A DNA stretch of 64,000 nucleotides from Capronia americana (lineage: Eukaryota > Ascomycota > Eurotiomycetes > Chaetothyriales > Herpotrichiellaceae). Positions within the stretch are counted from its first letter, which is position 1, and each line of letters starts with the position of its first letter. The notes below the pieces were generated by a model that ran no database searches, was not told the origin of the DNA, and saw only the letters and a list, made by a program, of their open reading frames with translations. The DNA is taken from assembly GCA_016110215.1 (NCBI GenBank), contig JADWQD010000005.1, positions 992,001-1,056,000 on the forward strand, in the 5' to 3' direction. This document shows, in pieces, positions 21,486-32,803 of this stretch. A program made the translations under genes and the position numbers.

Positions 21486-22259
21486 CGTGTCTAGCACGAA
21501 AGAGCCGTATCTGAAGGAGCAGGCATCTGTCCCGCAGGAGTACGTGTGCCTCACATGGATAAGGAGGAGGTCCCTGTCCGGCAGGAGTACCGAGTACGTG
21601 TTCCTCATTCTGAATAAGGAAGAGGTAACTGTCCCATAACCGATATCGGAATGATGCCGCTCACACATATCTTTCACGAACCTGGAACCATGAACCACGA
21701 ACCATGGTCGTGCGTACGGTTGCAAATCCGCAAATGCAGCGACAGCCCCGCTGCTCCTCGATCGGTGGGTCAGTCAATCGCTGTACACTACAGTGTATTA
21801 GACCGTAAAGTCCATGCAAGCACGCGACATCCAGCTATCTCTTATCAGAACCAGGATCGAAATCAAGTTACAGGCTATATTTATATCAGTGGCATCATAC
21901 CAACGCACAACGCACAACGCACAACGCACAACGCACAACGCACAACGCACAACGCACAACGCACAACGCATTACCCCCGGGCGGGTTCACGAGGATAGAC
22001 ATGTAAAGAAACATGGATAGATACATTCGGAGTACCTTGTACTTGGAGATAGAGTGGGCCATACAAATGGAGTACAGTACATGATTTTACATTCGGCGCG
22101 AGTCCTCTCCTCCCTCCTCCCTGGTTCAATATCAATACCAAGACTTCGTTCTGTAGCACCAGTAAAATTAAAAAGTAAGTAGCGAGAGCGATACAAGCCA
22201 AGATAAGGCAAGGCAAGGCATATCTGTTCCGCTTGCAATCTGTTAAACCGCACCGCATT
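21486..22259. other. Intergenic with a 7-bp tandem repeat, 774 bp
   Basis: Convergent gap between the aldehyde dehydrogenase and SYF1. It carries imperfect repeated segments near 21520-21630 (GGAGxACGTGTxCCTCA-like copies) and the perfect 7-bp array described separately. No gene recognised. Confidence 0.6.
21901..21970. repeat. Perfect minisatellite, (CAACGCA)x10
   Basis: Exactly ten uninterrupted copies of CAACGCA fill 70 bp. The absence of any mismatch suggests recent expansion or contraction by slippage. It is not a fungal telomere unit. Confidence 0.95.
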
Positions 22260-24845
22260 TCAATCATCATCATCAATATCCACGTCGATGGCATCGGGGT
22301 TTGCAGACACGGCAACCGTTGCTTTTCCGTTCGCTTGTTGTCCGTCTTGATCGACCCCTTCGGCCGGCTTCGGTGGCCTATTTCCCCCTTCTGGGCCCGT
22401 ACTGGCGGCGACAAACCCAACCGGGGCGCGAGCTTGTCTTTCCAATGCCGCCATCGCGTCTGTCTCTCTCCCTCCTCCCTCCCCGTCTCTATCCGCTCCG
22501 GAGTCGGCATTCGTGGCAGCGGCAGCTTGACCCCTCGCAACGGCCTGGCTGGCAATAAACGCCACGTCCGTGTTGAATTGCGCGGCCACACTCCTCTTGA
22601 TGCGCAGCATCTCTTTGAACGTATCTTCGTTCCCGTGCGCGACCTCGAACTTCTCCCACGTGTCCCAGAAGGCCTTGTCGACGCGGGGATCGGCGTACTG
22701 AGACGCGTGCCCGTAGATGGCGCGCGCGCGGTCAATTTCGCCCAGCCGGCGCTCCATCTCGGCGAACTTGAGACACATGGCTTTTGCGTCCGCGTCGGGG
22801 AGGGCGGCAATGGCGCGCTCGTAGATCGGCCGTGTGGACGTGAGGCCAAAGTTCGTGGCCGATTTGGTGATGTAGAATTCGAACATGGGGAGGCGGTCTT
22901 CGTCTGACACGGCGCGGGTGGCGCGCTCGTAGATACGCATGGCTGACCTCGCGAGCCCACGCTCTTCTTCCAGATTGCCGTACATCAGATAAATGGGCTT
23001 GGCGAATTGCGAGGGGACGTTTTCCACGGCTTGCTCGAAGAGGTCCCTCAGGCGCTCGAGCCCGATTTTGCGAGTCACAGCTTTCGTCAGGTACAGGTTC
23101 CAGAGTTCAAAGGCGACGGGGTAGGTAAAGACGTCCAGGCCGCGTTCGTAGACTTTGAAGGATTCTTCAAAGTAGCCGTGTTCTTCCAGGAGGTTGGCGT
23201 AGTTGACCACCGTTTGGGGTGTGGCAATGCGGAGTTCGAAGATGCGGTCGTACACGGCGCGAGTTTCGTCCAGTGAGCCGACGGACTCGACCAGGTCCAC
23301 GTAGAAGGACCAGACTTTCCAGGACTTGTGGACACGTTGCTGCGGCGAGAGGGTCTCGTCGAAGTAGTCAACAGTGCTTCTTTTGGGCGCTTTTGTTGCC
23401 GTGGCCATGACTTTCAGCGCGTTGTCAAAGTTCTCGTTGCGGAGTTCCATTTCGGCCCAGCCAACCCACGTGTCAGCCAGTTCTGCCACGGATTTGTAAG
23501 GGACTTTAACCGCTTTGTCGAGGATGACCCGTGCAGTGTCAAGGTCGCCGTTCTCTTCATAGAATTTGGCGTAATTTAGCCAGAGTTCGTGGAACTTGCC
23601 CACGGCCCTCTTCGGCTGGATCGCTGCGATGGCATCGGTGTAGGTTTGGACGACTTCTTGCTTGTTGTCGTTCCACAGGGCGACTCGCTTCTCCCATTCG
23701 ACAACGTTGTTCGGGTTTTGTCGTAAAAGGACGTCGTTGACCAGGAACGGTCGACGGTCCATCAGGTGCTCGAAGCGCATCATTTTGAGATCTAAGTCAA
23801 AGTCTTTGTCTGCATCGACCACGCCCTTCGCAGCTCGCGTTGACGCAGCGTCCATGAGCGTGGACAAGATTGACTCCTCAAACTCGACGTAGGCGTCGAA
23901 GATCATGGTGAAATCCCGAACAGTCATGACTGTGGTGATTCCCTCCTCGAATACATCTCTTGCTCTTTCAAAGTCTCCCCGGGTAATCCAGTACGTTGCC
24001 AGTCCTGCCCAGAGCTTGCCCCTTTGGTCCGCAAATCGTTCGATGCCACTTCTGATGATGGTATCGGGGTCGATGCCCGATACCGAGCTGTCACCGATTT
24101 CTCTGGCCTTGTTCACCATGAGCTCGACCATCTCACTCCACAGCTGAAAGTCGCTTTTTATGTGCTTTGACTTGAACTTCGGATTGTCCAAAATCTGCAT
24201 ATATCTCTTGACGGCCTCCAGGTAGTGTCCCGTCTCGATCAACAGATCGATAAAATCTTCCATGTCTTCGGGATGGATTTGGACATATCGCGCCCATATC
24301 TTGACAGCAGTGTCGCCACCAACTGAATTGGCGAAGGATTTGTACAGCTTCCATATCCTGTTGTGCTGGGTGACCGGCAGGGCTCGCAGCGCACTGTCGA
24401 AGGTCCTTCGAGTTCTCGTGACAAAAGGTTGTCGCAAGAGAAATGTGAGGTACATCTCCCAGATGACGGGCATTTTGTTCAGCAAGATCAGTGCTCTCTC
24501 GAACAGGGCGTTGACCTTGTTGTACTCGGCCTTGTATCTGACTGGGTTTTTCTTTTTCAAGTGCTTGACCCGGAACTCCAGGTACATCTTCCAGAGCTTG
24601 TAGGACCGCGGTAACTGTATGCATGCCCTCTCTTGCACGAATGCCTGCTCGTGGATTGTGCCATTGCGCATCTTGAAGTCGATGTAAGTGAGCCATGGTC
24701 GAATGCTGCCGGGATTGCGGAGGATGTCCTGTTCGTAAATCGCATCCTCGTTCGCAATGAGGTACAGATCGGGCTTCTTCGCGGCTTGGGAGGATGCCAT
24801 GGCGAGGGCTGATTTGCCATGCGGCTGGCGCACAATGCCAGGCAT
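22260..24845 (-). CDS. SYF1: Pre-mRNA splicing factor SYF1 (XAB2 homologue)
   Basis: Single exon, 861 aa. It starts with the conserved DLYLIANEDAIYEQDILRNP (26-45) and consists of repeated HAT (half-a-TPR) units from about residue 40 to 780: repeated W-x-x-Y and E-R-A patterns such as WKMYLEF, WEMYLTFLL and WVGWAEMELRNENF. SYF1 is a scaffold of the NineTeen complex in the nuclear spliceosome. The C-terminal ~80 residues are of low complexity and end in an acidic IDVDIDDDD tail. Two ATGs are possible, 24845 and 24800 (MASSQAAKK); conservation begins after both. Strongly conserved housekeeping gene; its lack of introns contrasts with its neighbours. Confidence 0.96.
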   Translation of the reverse strand: MPGIVRQPHGKSALAMASSQAAKKPDLYLIANEDAIYEQDILRNPGSIRPWLTYIDFKMRNGTIHEQAFVQERACIQLPRSYKLWKMYLEFRVKHLKKKNPVRYKAEYNKVNALFERALILLNKMPVIWEMYLTFLLRQPFVTRTRRTFDSALRALPVTQHNRIWKLYKSFANSVGGDTAVKIWARYVQIHPEDMEDFIDLLIETGHYLEAVKRYMQILDNPKFKSKHIKSDFQLWSEMVELMVNKAREIGDSSVSGIDPDTIIRSGIERFADQRGKLWAGLATYWITRGDFERARDVFEEGITTVMTVRDFTMIFDAYVEFEESILSTLMDAASTRAAKGVVDADKDFDLDLKMMRFEHLMDRRPFLVNDVLLRQNPNNVVEWEKRVALWNDNKQEVVQTYTDAIAAIQPKRAVGKFHELWLNYAKFYEENGDLDTARVILDKAVKVPYKSVAELADTWVGWAEMELRNENFDNALKVMATATKAPKRSTVDYFDETLSPQQRVHKSWKVWSFYVDLVESVGSLDETRAVYDRIFELRIATPQTVVNYANLLEEHGYFEESFKVYERGLDVFTYPVAFELWNLYLTKAVTRKIGLERLRDLFEQAVENVPSQFAKPIYLMYGNLEEERGLARSAMRIYERATRAVSDEDRLPMFEFYITKSATNFGLTSTRPIYERAIAALPDADAKAMCLKFAEMERRLGEIDRARAIYGHASQYADPRVDKAFWDTWEKFEVAHGNEDTFKEMLRIKRSVAAQFNTDVAFIASQAVARGQAAAATNADSGADRDGEGGGRETDAMAALERQARAPVGFVAASTGPEGGNRPPKPAEGVDQDGQQANGKATVAVSANPDAIDVDIDDDD

Positions 24846-25327
24846 AGCGCGATGCGGTATGTCAAAAGGTTCTCTCTACAGCTTCACGCCCAAAAAATGC
24901 AGACAACTTCGACTTGAGGGCAGCGGCGGGCGTCGGGACGAGCTTTTTCCGATCCGGCTTGGCATTGTTGGAGTGAGATGGAGATGTCACTTTTCTTTCT
25001 GTTGTTCATTCACGCATTGCTTTGACGCCTATGGAGCTTTGTACCTGCAAGAGCGAGCGTCTGTATCATGTGCTACCTGAAGAGTCAAGGGCCTCCTGCT
25101 TGCGCTCCGTGGATGGACTACAAAATACGCAACGGTCTATCCAGGTTGGGCTTCCTGGAACTTGAACAAACACCCTTTCTCTGGCAATCATATATTGTTG
25201 TCGGACCTTATACTGGCCTCATAATTTCCAAGGAAATTGGTTGGAACCCCTCTATACATCGTCTCTCGCTCTGCTCCTCGCGCGGAAGGGGCATCAGGCC
25301 AGTTGAGCCTTGACTGAAAGACTCATG
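24846..25327. other. Intergenic, 482 bp
   Basis: Promoter of SYF1 and 3' flank of the SnoaL-like gene. No feature recognised. Confidence 0.5.
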
Positions 25328-26036
25328 TCATATTTTATTTTGCGGCTCATTCAGCCCTATCGAGTCTCCCAAAGTCCAGATCATCTCCAAGGTAAGATTA
25401 GAGAATTTCCAGATATCTCCGGAATCACTTTGCACCCTCTTAAAGGACGAATAATAATAGCCTCCTTCCATGAAATGCTCAGACAAATCATGCTCGCTTC
25501 TGCCATGGGTGGCGAAGCAAGTATATCGGGCATGAGCGACGTTGTCAGACTCGAAGAAAACGGTGAAGTTGGTGGCAATGTGCTGTCGTTGACCGGGTCA
25601 GACTGCGTGGAAATGTTGAAAGTACACAGAGACATACCAGCATGCGCTTGAAGCGCGACTCCGCAATCATGCCGAATTTTGCGAGCCCTTCTCTGCCGCG
25701 ATGTGTACCAAACGGGTATGTAACAATGCAGTCGTCGGTGAAGAGATTGGCCCAGTCTTCTGCGACTTTCAAGTCCATCATGGTTGAGTCGAGGGTGTAG
25801 GCATAGGTGTTGCACAGGTCAACGATGCGTTGTCGCTCGTACATGTATAGCGTCTTGTCTTGAGGGGTCTTTTGAATCACCAGAGGAGAGTATTCTTGCT
25901 CGGAACCTCCGTTGGATTTGCTCGGTCTTTTCTCAACATGCTCGAGATTGAAATGTTCCCTCTGGCGCTCGAGGGACCGTGGATAGGAGAGTGGGTGGTC
26001 CACCAAGGACAATGCAGGAATCGAGATAGAACCCAT
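25328..26036 (-). CDS. SnoaL-like (NTF2-fold) domain protein
   Basis: Exons 26036-25638 and 25582-25328 (55 bp intron) give 217 aa. From about residue 65 the sequence follows the SnoaL-like cone fold: QRIVDLCNTYAYTLDS, then WANLFTDDCIVTYPFGTHRG, and after the splice HIATNFTVFFES, HFMEGGYYYSSF and WKFSNLTLEMIW. Family members are small cytosolic hydratases, dehydratases, cyclases or isomerases in secondary metabolism or ring-compound breakdown; others have no known activity. The first ~60 residues are an unconserved extension. The gene is divergent from a sugar transporter (681 bp between starts), which suggests shared regulation. No catalytic residue can be named safely. Confidence 0.8.
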
Positions 26037-26717
26037 GAGGGAAATCTGGGATTTGAAGAGCTCGTATTGTGATGCTCTTAATTTGACAGCAGCCGGGATT
26101 CCAGATTTATGAAGAGCCTCGTCGAGAGCTCAATCCGCGAGCCTCCACGATAACTAGAAGGGCTGCCAAAGCTCAATGCAGACTCGTTGGCGGTACAGTT
26201 GGGACTGCACTACACCCGCCGTAAGTTCGGAAACCCGCCACGGAGGAAGAACAGATGGTGTGGTGACCCAAGCTATCCTACTGGACGATGCTCCAAGTGA
26301 GTTTGGCTGGATTGTGGGGACCCCATGGGCTACGGTACTGGAGCGGGAGTGGAGAGGAATCGAAACAAAAGAATCTGCAAACATTGACGCCACGAGACGG
26401 CAGCTCCATCGATCAGCAAGGTGTTCACACAGACTGGCCTTGCCGTCCATGATTGCGGAGTCCCCACACTCGTCGTGATGGAGGATGTCTAGGTCCAGGC
26501 TGCGGCACCCATGGTATCCTACCCGAGTCTCTTGAAGTGGATTAAACTTTCTGGGACGGCTACGGCAAGTACGCCACGGGGGGAAGACATCAAGTCCATT
26601 CATTCCAGCACAATTTCCCCCGATCGTGGACTATATAGAGCTCTATCTTCACTGACAACGCCACGACGTGGACATTACCTCCAAGCAACTCCCCTCGAAC
26701 AACGATCTGCTAGCGCT
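26037..26717. other. Divergent promoter region, 681 bp
   Basis: Shared upstream region of the SnoaL-like gene (minus) and the sugar transporter (plus). Apart from the TATA-like element near the transporter start, I see no other defined feature. Confidence 0.5.
26632..26638 (+). promoter_or_regulatory. TATA-like element of the sugar transporter gene
   Basis: TATATAG lies 86 bp upstream of the transporter ATG at 26718, a plausible core promoter position. Confidence 0.4.
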
Positions 26718-28614
26718 ATGGCGATCACAAAGAAACCATACTTGGGCCTGCAGGGCCAACCTCTTTCTTGGGCTATCACGTTGTGTGCAGGCAGTGCCTT
26801 CCTCCTCTTCGGCTATGACCAAGGGGTCCTGGGCTCCATTATCTCTGGCTCTGATTTTCTCGGGGCCCTGAACATTGCGCGGGACGATCCTGACACATTG
26901 TCAACGGTGGTTTCGATATACGACATCGGCGTAAGTCTACTCGATTACAAGAGCTCTCTGGGGCACTATGACCTCGATACTGACAAGGTCAGAACATGAT
27001 TGGGTGTCTTGCTGCTGCGGTCTGGGGCGGGAGATATGGCCGCCGCGCAGCTATTACTTTCGGCTGCATCGTCACTATCGTCGGAGCGGCACTCCAGGCA
27101 TCGAGCTATTCGGTCGCACAAATGATCGTCGCTCGCATTATCACTGGAATCGGGAACGGAGTCAACACGGCCATCGTTCCGACCTGGGTGGCAGAGACGG
27201 CCAAGAGCGAACACCGCGGAAAGCTAATTGCTAGTCAGCTTGCGACTGCTATCCTTGGGATCGTCGTAAGTCTCTCTCTCTCTGCACGACTCTCATCGCA
27301 CGCGATGGCAGGATTGACGCATGCTGATTGAGATTTGCAGATTGCATATTGGGTGAATTATGGTTTCTTCCATTTACACGGCCAGATCGTGTGGCGATTC
27401 CCTATCGCATTCCAGATTATCTTCGTGTTGTTCACGCTGGCTACACTACCGTTCCTGCCGGAGAGTCCTCGCTATTTGTACTTCAAGGATCGCATCGAAG
27501 AGGGCAATGCCGTGCTTGCAGCCCTGAAAGGTCAGCCCGTGGGGAGCCCCGTCGTGCAAGCTGAGGCGGCGGAGATCTTGGCCGCAATCGAGATGGAGAA
27601 CAGTCTCGGCAAGGCCAGTCTCAAGGATATCCTCCTCAACTGGTCTGGGGACCAGATCATTAAGAGACTGGCACTGGTCGTGGTCATTCAGATCCTGCAA
27701 GAGATGACAGGGGTGAGTCCATCCATTCGTCCCATACACCATTTACTAACCGGAGGAAGACACAAATCGTCGTCTACTACAGCTCTTCGATCTTCATCAC
27801 TTTAGGTATCGAAAATCGTCTAGCCCTTATCCTCGGCGGAGTCGTCTCTATCGCTTTCTTCCTGGGCTCCATCCTCGGTGTTTTCCTCATCGACAGGATT
27901 GGCCGTAAGAAACTACTAATCTCCGGCACCATTCCGATGTTTGTCCTCTACATTGTCTACATGATCATGGTGAAGAACGGTGGAAGGGCTCAGCTCTGGG
28001 TTGCATTCGGCGCAACATGTGCCCTCATGTTTGCCTTCGGCTGGAGCTGGCTTTCAACGTAAGCTGCGAAATGAGCTTTCCCGCTGTTTCCCTGTTGACG
28101 GTCGGTCTAGGGCCTGGGTCTACGGTCCGGAACTCGTGCCCGTGCGATACCGGCATATTGGTGGTGCCCTGAACGGTATGGACTCTGGGAGATCTGCTCG
28201 CTGTGTGCTGACTTGTTCCATATAGCATTTTCAAACTGGACCTTCGCATTCGTCACGGGTGAGTACTCCCTACGACATTCAGGTGGGACGCTGCTTACAC
28301 TCCTCCAGTCAAGATCGCTCCAATTGGAATTGCGAACCTGGGATGGAAATTCTACATCATCTTTGTTGTCATGTGTTTCATCCAGTTGCCCGTTGGTATG
28401 TATGCCGGCGGTGATCCGTCAATGAACTCGGCTGATCTGGGCAGTGTGGTTTTTCTATCCCGAAACGAACGGACTGTCTCTCGAGGAAATTGACAGATTA
28501 TTTGTTAAGGGCGGCGAGGCGACTGAAGAGCTTGCCGAAGCCAGCGAGAAGCGACACCAGCTGGAAGCGAAGGGTACAGGGTACGCGCACGAGGAGGTGT
28601 CGACACTAGCATGA
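26718..28614 (+). CDS. MFS sugar transporter
   Basis: Eight exons: 26718-26930, 26993-27265, 27341-27712, 27760-28058, 28111-28175, 28226-28258, 28309-28395, 28445-28614; 503 aa. The diagnostic sugar-porter motifs are all there: LLFGYDQGVLGSI in helix 1, GRYGRRAAI after helix 2, PESPRYLYF at the end of the first half, DRIGRKKL in the second half and PETNGLSLEEID after the last helix. It should import a hexose, pentose or disaccharide by proton symport at the plasma membrane; the exact sugar is unclear. A 33-nt exon (28226-28258) is among the shorter exons here. Next to a Zn2Cys6 regulator on the same strand and divergent from the SnoaL-like gene. Confidence 0.92.
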
Positions 28615-29180
28615 AGCTTTGTGCTATCGGCGCTGTGGCAGGAGGAGCAGCAGAATGCACAGACAGAGTCGAGATACGAGGTAACCAGGGGTAGTTCCAT
28701 TAGCAGCCGGACCATCGTGAACAGGTAGACCTCCGCCAGATTCAACTGTCAATATCTCAAATGACCTGCGGCCATCCTTCTCTCCTATCTGAGTAGATTG
28801 TCGAGGTCCTGGTGGATTAGGTTTGCCCTAATGCGCGCTACCCCATGGCCATGGACCGATAGGCGGCAACGGCCCCGATGCTGGGCAGCGACACACCTGG
28901 GGAAAGCCGAGGCTTGGGAGGTAACTGCATTGGACGGGCTGGACGGGCTGGAAGGGACAAGGGCCACTTAAAGCTTGACTTTCCCAACTTCCTTCGATTC
29001 TCTCATTTCGGCTCTGACCTTGAAACTGGCAGCAAATGTCTTATGAGGATGTGCTACCATAGAGACACAACCGGACTTTCACGGTGAACATAAGGAGCGC
29101 CGATGTGCATGGCACATCAGGCACGGTGTGCTCTCTAAGAGTGTAACCTATTAACGGATTACTGAATCCACTGTCACAAA
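28615..29180. other. Intergenic, 566 bp
   Basis: 3' flank of the sugar transporter and promoter of the Zn2Cys6 regulator. No feature recognised. Confidence 0.5.
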
Positions 29181-31247
29181 ATGTCCAGCAGCACCGCATA
29201 TCTCAACCGCAAACGAACACACGAATCGCCATCGGCATTGGCAAACGTGAAGCCGCTGGCAAGGAAACGGATCAGGTCAGAGCAAGCGTGTAACCACTGC
29301 AGGGCGTTGCGCAGAAAGTGCGACGCTCGCAGCCCATGCGGCGCGTGTCAGGGCGAGAGCCTCCAATGCACATACGAAGGCATCGCTCACCCCTCGGAGC
29401 GGTTGACTCTTGCCAAAGCGGTCAGGAGGATTGCCCATCTCGAGGAGCGGCTACGTCTTTACGAAGGGTCGGGATCCGCCACAGACGGAGACGGCACCGC
29501 GTTGCTCTACAGCACCGAAGTCCTCGCAGCCGCGACTAAGCCGGACGACGATCTGGTCCGGGCGTTGCGAGGTATCAACCAGCTGAGGGGTGCGCCTAGG
29601 CATCCTGAATTCTATGGCGGTTCGTCGGTCAACGTCACGATCGAGGCCGTGCAGACGTCGGAGGCAGATGCAGAGGCGACGGAGAATCATGACCATGGAG
29701 CTGAAAGCAACGCGACAGACATCTATTCTCCCGAGAACAGGGCCCAATTGTGGTTAGGCAGCGGCTCGGCGGCCTTGTCTTTTGGCAAAGCATCCGGGGC
29801 CCTCCTGCCGCCCGAGTCGATCGCGAATGAGTATGTGCATCGGTACTTCCAGACCGCTCACCGCATTTTCCCCATCCTCAACCGCAAGCTGCTCGTCAAT
29901 TCGTGCGCGGACTACTGGAATGGACTGCCCACGGAGGGTAAAGGGTACGAGTACTGGACCGCAGTCATGTACATGGTTATTGCTCTCGGTCACCAATACA
30001 GCCTGATCGATCCGGACGACGACGTCCGGACGAGAGCCATCGCCTCACCACAACACGGGGAAGCCTGTTTCCAGCTGGCCAAGTCGACGCTGAGTGATGT
30101 GCCGTTCACGGGGGGCGACATTTCTGCCGTCAACAGCATGCTGCTGGCGTTTCTGTGGCTGAGCAACGAGCATCGACTGCATGAAGCGTACACCGTGCTG
30201 GGTGTGGCGTCGCGGATTGGCTACGGGATTGGTCTCCATCGAGACTTGACCTTTGATCCGAAACAGACGGAACAGACCCCTCATATCATCGGGTGGTGCT
30301 CGTCTTTCTGGTGCATGTTCACGTACGAAAGAGAGATGGTGGCGCTCCTGGGCCGCCCCTGTGCTGTCGAACCGGGCGAAGTGGACATTAAGGCGTTCAA
30401 TCTGGAGACCTCGCCAGTGGACCTCCAGTACGTGGAACGGATGCGTCAATTCGCCTACGTGACGTGGGACGCCTACAACCACGTCTACTCCCTCTCCTTC
30501 AGACACGCGAGTGTTGCCGAACGGGGCAACGCGCTGCGCAAGGCCGATCGGGCGTTTGAAAGCTGGTTCGCCAGCTGGTTCCACGACTGCACGTGGGCGA
30601 AGGAACCACACGGGCTGGTGGCGCGACTCCGATTCCTCCACATGCGACTACTCCTGTACCGCGTCTTTCTCAACCTGGTCGTTCAGAAGAGCAGGAAGAA
30701 AGAGACCGTCTCGGAGGAACTGCAAGATCTGGCGGCGACCTGTATCCATGTGGCCGCCGACATCGTCACCCTGACGGTCAAGTCGGTCCACGTCGGCGTG
30801 CGGACCAGTGGAACCCTCCAAGGGGCGCTCTTCCACGCCATGGCATATCTGTGGAACGCGCTCGTGACTCTCCTGCTGTTCGCGAGCTCGCGGTCCGCCC
30901 AGCAACGTCTGGGCCCCAGTCTGAGCAAACCAATCAACATCATCGAGGAGGTCAGGAACGCCATGGCCGTCTTCGACTGCCACAAAGAAGCCGTTGCGTT
31001 CGCCCGGACGGCCGCCCAGAAGATCGAAGCGCTCTTGGCTAAGATTGCACTGCAGAACGAGAAGAGCGACGCTGCGCCGGGGCAGACGGCGGCGACGGCG
31101 GTTCCGCCTTCTACATCACCGGCATCGCTGCTGGACTGGCCCACGGGACCGGGGATGGATTTTCCGGGGTTTGACGCCTCGTTTGACGATTTCCAGACAT
31201 TCTTCAACGTCGACCTCGAGACGCCGCTCGCGGAACCGGAACTGTAA
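29181..31247 (+). CDS. Zn2Cys6 transcription factor with fungal_trans domain
   Basis: Single exon, 688 aa. The zinc cluster is C37-x2-C40-x6-C47-x5-C53-x2-C56-x6-C63 (CNHCRALRRKCD...), followed by a coiled-coil-like helix at ~78-97 (VRRIAHLEERLRLYEG) that could dimerise. The fungal-specific domain occupies about residues 215-480, with SRIGYGIGLHRDLTF and a nearby CSSFWCMFTYEREMVALLGRP. The C-terminus is acidic and aromatic (DFPGFDASFDDFQTFF), a likely activation region. It is a nuclear DNA-binding regulator. Its place 566 bp downstream of the sugar transporter on the same strand suggests that it may control sugar uptake, but only by position. Confidence 0.92.
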   Translation: MSSSTAYLNRKRTHESPSALANVKPLARKRIRSEQACNHCRALRRKCDARSPCGACQGESLQCTYEGIAHPSERLTLAKAVRRIAHLEERLRLYEGSGSATDGDGTALLYSTEVLAAATKPDDDLVRALRGINQLRGAPRHPEFYGGSSVNVTIEAVQTSEADAEATENHDHGAESNATDIYSPENRAQLWLGSGSAALSFGKASGALLPPESIANEYVHRYFQTAHRIFPILNRKLLVNSCADYWNGLPTEGKGYEYWTAVMYMVIALGHQYSLIDPDDDVRTRAIASPQHGEACFQLAKSTLSDVPFTGGDISAVNSMLLAFLWLSNEHRLHEAYTVLGVASRIGYGIGLHRDLTFDPKQTEQTPHIIGWCSSFWCMFTYEREMVALLGRPCAVEPGEVDIKAFNLETSPVDLQYVERMRQFAYVTWDAYNHVYSLSFRHASVAERGNALRKADRAFESWFASWFHDCTWAKEPHGLVARLRFLHMRLLLYRVFLNLVVQKSRKKETVSEELQDLAATCIHVAADIVTLTVKSVHVGVRTSGTLQGALFHAMAYLWNALVTLLLFASSRSAQQRLGPSLSKPINIIEEVRNAMAVFDCHKEAVAFARTAAQKIEALLAKIALQNEKSDAAPGQTAATAVPPSTSPASLLDWPTGPGMDFPGFDASFDDFQTFFNVDLETPLAEPEL

Positions 31248-31428
31248 AGCTACATACGGAGGATGGGTAAGCATCGGAAGGTAAAGCACATACTAGTTTC
31301 CTACAGGACAGATAAAGCCCGAGAAAAGGGACAATATTGGCTTAACACAGTACCAACCGGATAAGCACTTCACTATGACTACCTGCGGGAGCCACTCTAC
31401 GTATTCAATCTTGAGATATATGTATCAG

Positions 31429-32803
31429 CTAATGATCCTCCCTCTCCAACCAAGGCCGACACGCCTCCAGCAGCGCAACATGACACGCCCTATCCGGCCC
31501 AACCAGCAAGCCCAATTCCTCGTCCCCCAGAATCTCAAAGAAGCGCAACACGCCAACCCAGACGAAATCCGCATAACTGACACTCCTCCCCTGGAAGAAC
31601 GGCCCCGAGGGATCCCGGCCTAACAACTCCGCCACCCTCCCCACGAGCGGCGCCGCCTCGCTGTAGACGTGCGCCCCGCCCTTCTGGACGGCCACCTCGT
31701 CCAGCGTCAGTCCTCCGAACCACGCCTCCCGCGTCCGACGCCAGTACGGGAGACTCGCGTCGCCGAGGATGCGCGTCGCGATCTTCGGGATGAAGTCCGG
31801 GCTTACGATCTGGGCGATCCGATCGGCTAGGTCTTCGATTTCCGCGAGGTATGGATCGGCTGAGATATCCAGGCAGGGTGTCGGGTGTGGGTATAGCGCG
31901 TCCAGACGGACGGCGATCTCGCGGGATCCCATGATCCATTCGTCGTCACCTCCGCTAGGGAGCTGGATCGTGGGGATCGTGTAGGCAATGCCGCCGTCGT
32001 TGGGGGGGAGGCTGTATGTACAATGTAAGTAAGTAATGTAATGGAACTAAAAAGTGATTAAATAGTGATTAAAGGTGTATTGCGTCAAGTGTTCAATTAG
32101 CAGCAAGCAATCTTTCTCACTATCACGCGCTGCCAAAGGATGTTTGTTGGAGGTGTGGTTTCGGTATGTAGTTATTTCAGAGGCAACGAATTGTGCTTAT
32201 TTACGTACTGTGGTTCAATAAGCCTCTCCACGTCGGGATATTCGACCCATACAGTGTGATAGGCCAGTCGTTTGTAGTTGAGTAGTAGTCGCGCTGTTTG
32301 GGGTCGAAAGGTCAGTCAATCAGTCAGTCAGTCAGTCAGTCAGTGAATAAGTCAGCAAGTTAGGTGACAGCACTCAGAACTCAGGAATGAATGCATTGGT
32401 GGGTAAGGCTCGAGACTCGGGACTGAGGACTCAGGACTTAGGAATGAACGCTTCGGTGGATTGGTAGGTAGGTAGATAGGGAGGTATTTAAGTCATTTTG
32501 TCCTGTTTCGCCCTGTCTTGCGTGCCCTGTCTTGTCTTGCCCTGTCTTGCCTTGCTGGCTATATACTCGGTGAGAAGACCGCGCTGGGGAAGCGGGTAGA
32601 GTAGAGTATCTAATGGAATGTGCTTGACTGTGCAGTACTGTCTTTGGCAGAGAGTTCTTACTTTTCCACGGGTTGAGAGACCAGCATCTTCGTGGTTCCC
32701 GGCTGGGGATGTCGTAGAGGGTGATGGATCCGGATTGTGATCTAGGTTCTGGTTGAGGCTGTGATTGGGAATGTGATTGGGACTGGGACTGTGATGGGGA
32801 CAT
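31429..32803 (-). CDS. Glutathione S-transferase-like protein, long introns
   Basis: Exons 32803-32662, 32293-32209 and 32011-31429 give 269 aa. A Ser/Gln repeat (~residues 3-17) precedes the thioredoxin-fold half: ITLYDIPSREPRRCWSLNPW, then LLLNYKRLAYHTVWVEYPD on exon 2 and GIAYTIPTIQLP on exon 3. The C-terminal half is all-helical with RSVSYADFVWVGVLRFFEIL. This matches the fungal GST group with UstS-like C-terminal domains. It probably conjugates glutathione to an electrophile or acts in a biosynthetic side path. The introns are 368 and 197 bp, far longer than others here, and contain tetranucleotide and CTTGC-type repeats. Divergent from a second, different GST gene. Confidence 0.82.
32311..32345. 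repeat. Tetranucleotide microsatellite (CAGT)n
   Basis: About seven to eight copies of CAGT, one imperfect (GTCAGTCAATCAGTCAGTCA...), inside the first intron of the GST-like gene. It suggests slippage-driven intron growth. Confidence 0.85.
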
